Of a DNA stretch of 16,362 nt, positions 15,129 to 16,362 are shown one piece after another. The stretch comes from JAQWUY01 sp049615605. GTDB lineage: Bacteria; Pseudomonadota; Alphaproteobacteria; JAQWUY01. The position numbers and the translations under genes were made by a program. The DNA lies in contig JBMZFW010000025.1 in assembly GCA_049615605.1 (NCBI GenBank), positions 1-16,362 on the forward strand. Direction: 5' to 3'. Each line of letters starts with the position of its first letter. Within the stretch, counting starts at the first letter, position 1. Below the pieces are notes generated by a model. That model had not been told where the DNA came from. It saw nothing but the letters and a program-made list of their open reading frames with translations, and did no database searches.

Positions 15129-15163
15129 ATGCTAGCCTTTTACAAATTCAAGGCTAGCATTTA
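15129..15163. terminator. Hairpin between convergent kynA and the formamidase gene
   Basis: A perfect 11-bp stem ATGCTAGCCTT (15129-15139) / AAGGCTAGCAT (15150-15160) with a 10-nt loop is followed by TTTAATAA on the plus strand. It contains the stop codon and last codons of the minus-strand formamidase gene. The T-tract is weak in both directions, so this is a candidate bidirectional terminator or 3'-end stabiliser. Confidence 0.55.
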
Positions 15164-15998
15164 ATAACATACTTCCGTCTTTTCCTAAATCTGTTATCAC
15201 ATTAAAATGATTGGTATTTTTAATTTCTAATGTTTTAACATTACAGCCTTTACTTGATAATTTTTCCGCATAATCAATACTTTGCCTGATAAATTCTTTT
15301 GTATCAAATTCCGCCCACGCAATCACAATATCACTGCTTGGAATCTTATCAATAAAATCTGGTGAAACTTTCTTCGCTGTTTCATAAGTTAACTTTAATG
15401 GGTCGTTAACATATGTATCAACCAACGGGGTTAAATCATATATACCGCTTACAGAAACAATACCACAAATTGGGTCTTCAATACCATATTCATTCCAATT
15501 TGTTAATCCCATCATTGTTGCAAGGTGTCCACCCGCACTGCTTCCTGCAACGATTATTTTATTTTTATCAAATCCGTATTGTTCATTATTCTTAACCAAA
15601 TAAGAAATTGCTTTTTCACATTCACTTACAATGCCCGCCACTGTGTTATCAGGACACAATGTATAATCAATTACCGCAACTGATAATCCTTTTTTTTGCA
15701 TTGTTGATGCCATAAATAATGATTCATTTTTGCTAAGTTCTTGCCAATATCCACCATGAATATATACAAATAAATATCCTGTATTTTGCATTGTTGGAGC
15801 AAAAAAATCTATGCTTTGGTTTTTACCATTATCATATGGAATATCAAAGATTGCGTTTTGTGCGTTATCTTTTTCAGTTTTTGATAAATCTATGTATTCT
15901 TTAATAAATACCATAAAATCATCAACCATTGATGATGGGCTGTATTCTTTGGTAAGTTCATCTTTGCTGAAATGAGTATATTTTTTGTCTAAAGTCAT
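15132..15998 (-). CDS. Alpha/beta-hydrolase, probable kynurenine formamidase
   Basis: The 288-residue protein has the alpha/beta-hydrolase layout of the arylformamidase (AFMID/Bna7) branch. An oxyanion-hole motif HGGYW lies at residues 81-85 and a nucleophile elbow G-S-S-A-G at 152-156 with Ser154. Candidate Asp232 (AEFDTKEF) and His264 (NTNHFNVI) complete the triad. No signal peptide is seen, so it acts in the cytoplasm. The enzyme would hydrolyse N-formylkynurenine to kynurenine and formate, the missing step between KynA and KynU. That role rests on the HGGYW motif and on the gene lying convergent to kynA; a related carboxylesterase is the alternative. It is unrelated to the metal-dependent KynB of most bacteria, so I withhold the symbol kynB. 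No clear ribosome-binding site precedes the ATG. Confidence 0.8.
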   Translation of the reverse strand: MTLDKKYTHFSKDELTKEYSPSSMVDDFMVFIKEYIDLSKTEKDNAQNAIFDIPYDNGKNQSIDFFAPTMQNTGYLFVYIHGGYWQELSKNESLFMASTMQKKGLSVAVIDYTLCPDNTVAGIVSECEKAISYLVKNNEQYGFDKNKIIVAGSSAGGHLATMMGLTNWNEYGIEDPICGIVSVSGIYDLTPLVDTYVNDPLKLTYETAKKVSPDFIDKIPSSDIVIAWAEFDTKEFIRQSIDYAEKLSSKGCNVKTLEIKNTNHFNVITDLGKDGSMLLNASLEFVKG

Positions 15999-16020
15999 AA
16001 AATCAATGTTATATAAATAT

Positions 16021-16053
16021 TTTTATATAAACAAGTTTTTTTATATAAACAAG
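16021..16053. repeat. Tandem 18-bp direct repeat in the divergent formamidase-trpL promoter region
   Basis: TTTTATATAAACAAG occurs at 16021-16035 and 16039-16053, with a period of 18 bp; a degraded third copy (TTTTATGTTTACAAA) follows at 16056-16070. On the minus strand each unit reads CTTGTTTATATAAAA. Together they give TTGTTT and TATATA hexamers about 17 bp apart, so the pair could form the formamidase promoter. It also lies just upstream of the trpL -35, where it could be an UP element or operator. Confidence 0.6.
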
Positions 16054-16062
16054 TTTTTTATG

Positions 16063-16092
16063 TTTACAAACTAAAAAAATTATTGCTATAAT
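16063..16092 (+). promoter_or_regulatory. Promoter of the trp leader and trpE
   Basis: TTTACA (16063-16068), an 18-nt spacer and a perfect TATAAT (16087-16092). Transcription would start near 16099, about 22 nt before the trpL start codon. Confidence 0.75.
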
Positions 16093-16120
16093 TACCCAAG
16101 TTATTAAAAAAGGAAACATT

Positions 16121-16168
16121 ATGTATAAATTAAATAACACTTCTATTTGGTGGAACTGCTCAAAATAA
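16121..16168 (+). CDS. trpL: trp operon leader peptide (TrpL), tandem Trp codons
   Basis: A 15-codon frame, MYKLNNTSIWWNCSK, with a good ribosome-binding site (AAGGA, 16110-16114, six bases before the ATG). Trp codons lie at 16148-16153. The core SIWW followed by a short tail resembles the rhizobial TrpL peptide. Its function is to measure charged tRNA-Trp: a ribosome stalled at the two Trp codons changes the folding of the downstream RNA. The frame ends inside the first hairpin arm of the attenuator, exactly as expected for a classical transcription attenuator, and the putative trpE begins 94 nt after the stop. Confidence 0.9.
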   Translation: MYKLNNTSIWWNCSK

Positions 16169-16238
16169 TTTGAAGCGGATTAATTTATATATATAGCAAA
16201 CAGATTCTTAAAATACCGCTTCAAGCGGTATTTTTTTT
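16158..16238 (+). promoter_or_regulatory. trp transcription attenuator (pause, antiterminator and terminator hairpins)
   Basis: Three mutually exclusive pairings can be drawn. Pause hairpin 1:2 is GCTCAAA (16158-16164) with TTTG-A-AGC (16169-16176, one bulged A). Antiterminator 2:3 is TTGAAGCGG (16170-16178) with CCGCTTCAA (16216-16224), nine perfect pairs. Terminator 3:4 is AAATACCGC (16211-16219) with GCGGTATTT (16225-16233), nine pairs around TTCAA, followed by a T-run to 16238. With ample Trp the ribosome reaches the trpL stop, covers arm 2 and lets the terminator form. When stalled at the Trp codons it covers arm 1 and the antiterminator wins. Confidence 0.88.
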
Positions 16239-16262
16239 ATATAAAAGGGATAATAAACAAAA

Positions 16263-16362
16263 ATGAAAGCAACGATTACAACAAAACAAATTGAATATAA
16301 TAATTCCGCATTGGATTTTTATAATTCAATCAAAGATAAAAACAATACTATTGTTTTGGAAT
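16263..16362 (+). CDS. trpE: Probable anthranilate synthase component I, N-terminus only (runs off window)
   Basis: Only 33 codons are present. The start MKATITTKQIEYNNSALDFY continues to NNTIVLE at the window edge. The pattern of a short lead-in, NSAL..., then a charged turn and hydrophobic VLE resembles the beginning of proteobacterial TrpE (NPTALF...ATLLLES in E. coli). AAAAGGGA (16243-16250) lies 12 nt before the ATG and directly after the attenuator terminator. The Trp-codon leader strongly predicts a tryptophan biosynthesis gene, and trpE is the usual first gene. A fused TrpEG cannot be excluded because the rest is missing. TrpE makes anthranilate, also the product of kynU in this window. 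Confidence 0.78.
   Translation, partial: MKATITTKQIEYNNSALDFYNSIKDKNNTIVLE

Noticed and set aside
16021..16070. CRISPR-like repeats
   Set aside because: Only two exact short units in AT-rich promoter DNA, with no spacers of uniform size and no cas genes.

Overview
The window is about 16.4 kb of AT-rich, densely packed chromosomal DNA from a bacterium, most likely a low-GC proteobacterium. The cyoABCDE order, a single-chain GcvP and a TrpL-type attenuator fit Alphaproteobacteria or Gammaproteobacteria. The leader peptide core (SIWW) resembles the rhizobial TrpL peptide, which leans slightly towards Alphaproteobacteria, but the sequence does not settle the class. The reading frames use the standard genetic code. 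No insertion sequence, phage gene or CRISPR array is visible.

Positions 1-5199 hold the cytochrome bo3 quinol oxidase operon: cyoA (5' end cut off), cyoB, cyoC, cyoD, a Rho-independent terminator, cyoE (heme O synthase) and a small four-cysteine secreted protein coupled to cyoE by a 1-nt overlap. Positions 5200-9965 hold the glycine cleavage locus: a promoter, a tandem glycine riboswitch, gcvT, gcvH, an internal terminator hairpin, and a full-length gcvP followed by a strong terminator. The L protein is not in the window.

Positions 9967-11610 carry a partnerless HicB-like gene (minus strand), a HI0933-family flavoprotein gene (plus) and tRNA-Gly(GCC) (minus). Positions 11760-12758 encode TrhO, a rhodanese-type tRNA U34 hydroxylase with a TTG start.

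Positions 12797-16362 are a tryptophan region. kynU (kynureninase) and kynA (tryptophan 2,3-dioxygenase) form an operon, and a convergent gene encodes an alpha/beta-hydrolase that looks like kynurenine formamidase. Together these would convert tryptophan to anthranilate, alanine and formate. Divergent from the formamidase gene is a trp attenuator: a consensus promoter, a 15-codon leader peptide with two adjacent Trp codons, mutually exclusive hairpins and a terminator, followed by the first 33 codons of a probable trpE. Anthranilate is both the end product of the kyn genes and the product of TrpE, so degradation and synthesis meet at one metabolite. The kynU leader has its own possible control device, a perfect 13-bp hairpin that includes part of the kynU ribosome-binding site and lies just after a short upstream reading frame.

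The most noteworthy items are the complete trp attenuator beside the kyn genes, the kynU leader hairpin, two intra-operon terminators that probably set protein ratios, and 18-bp tandem repeats between the formamidase gene and trpL. I found no clearly new protein system. The novelty here is in regulation and gene arrangement.
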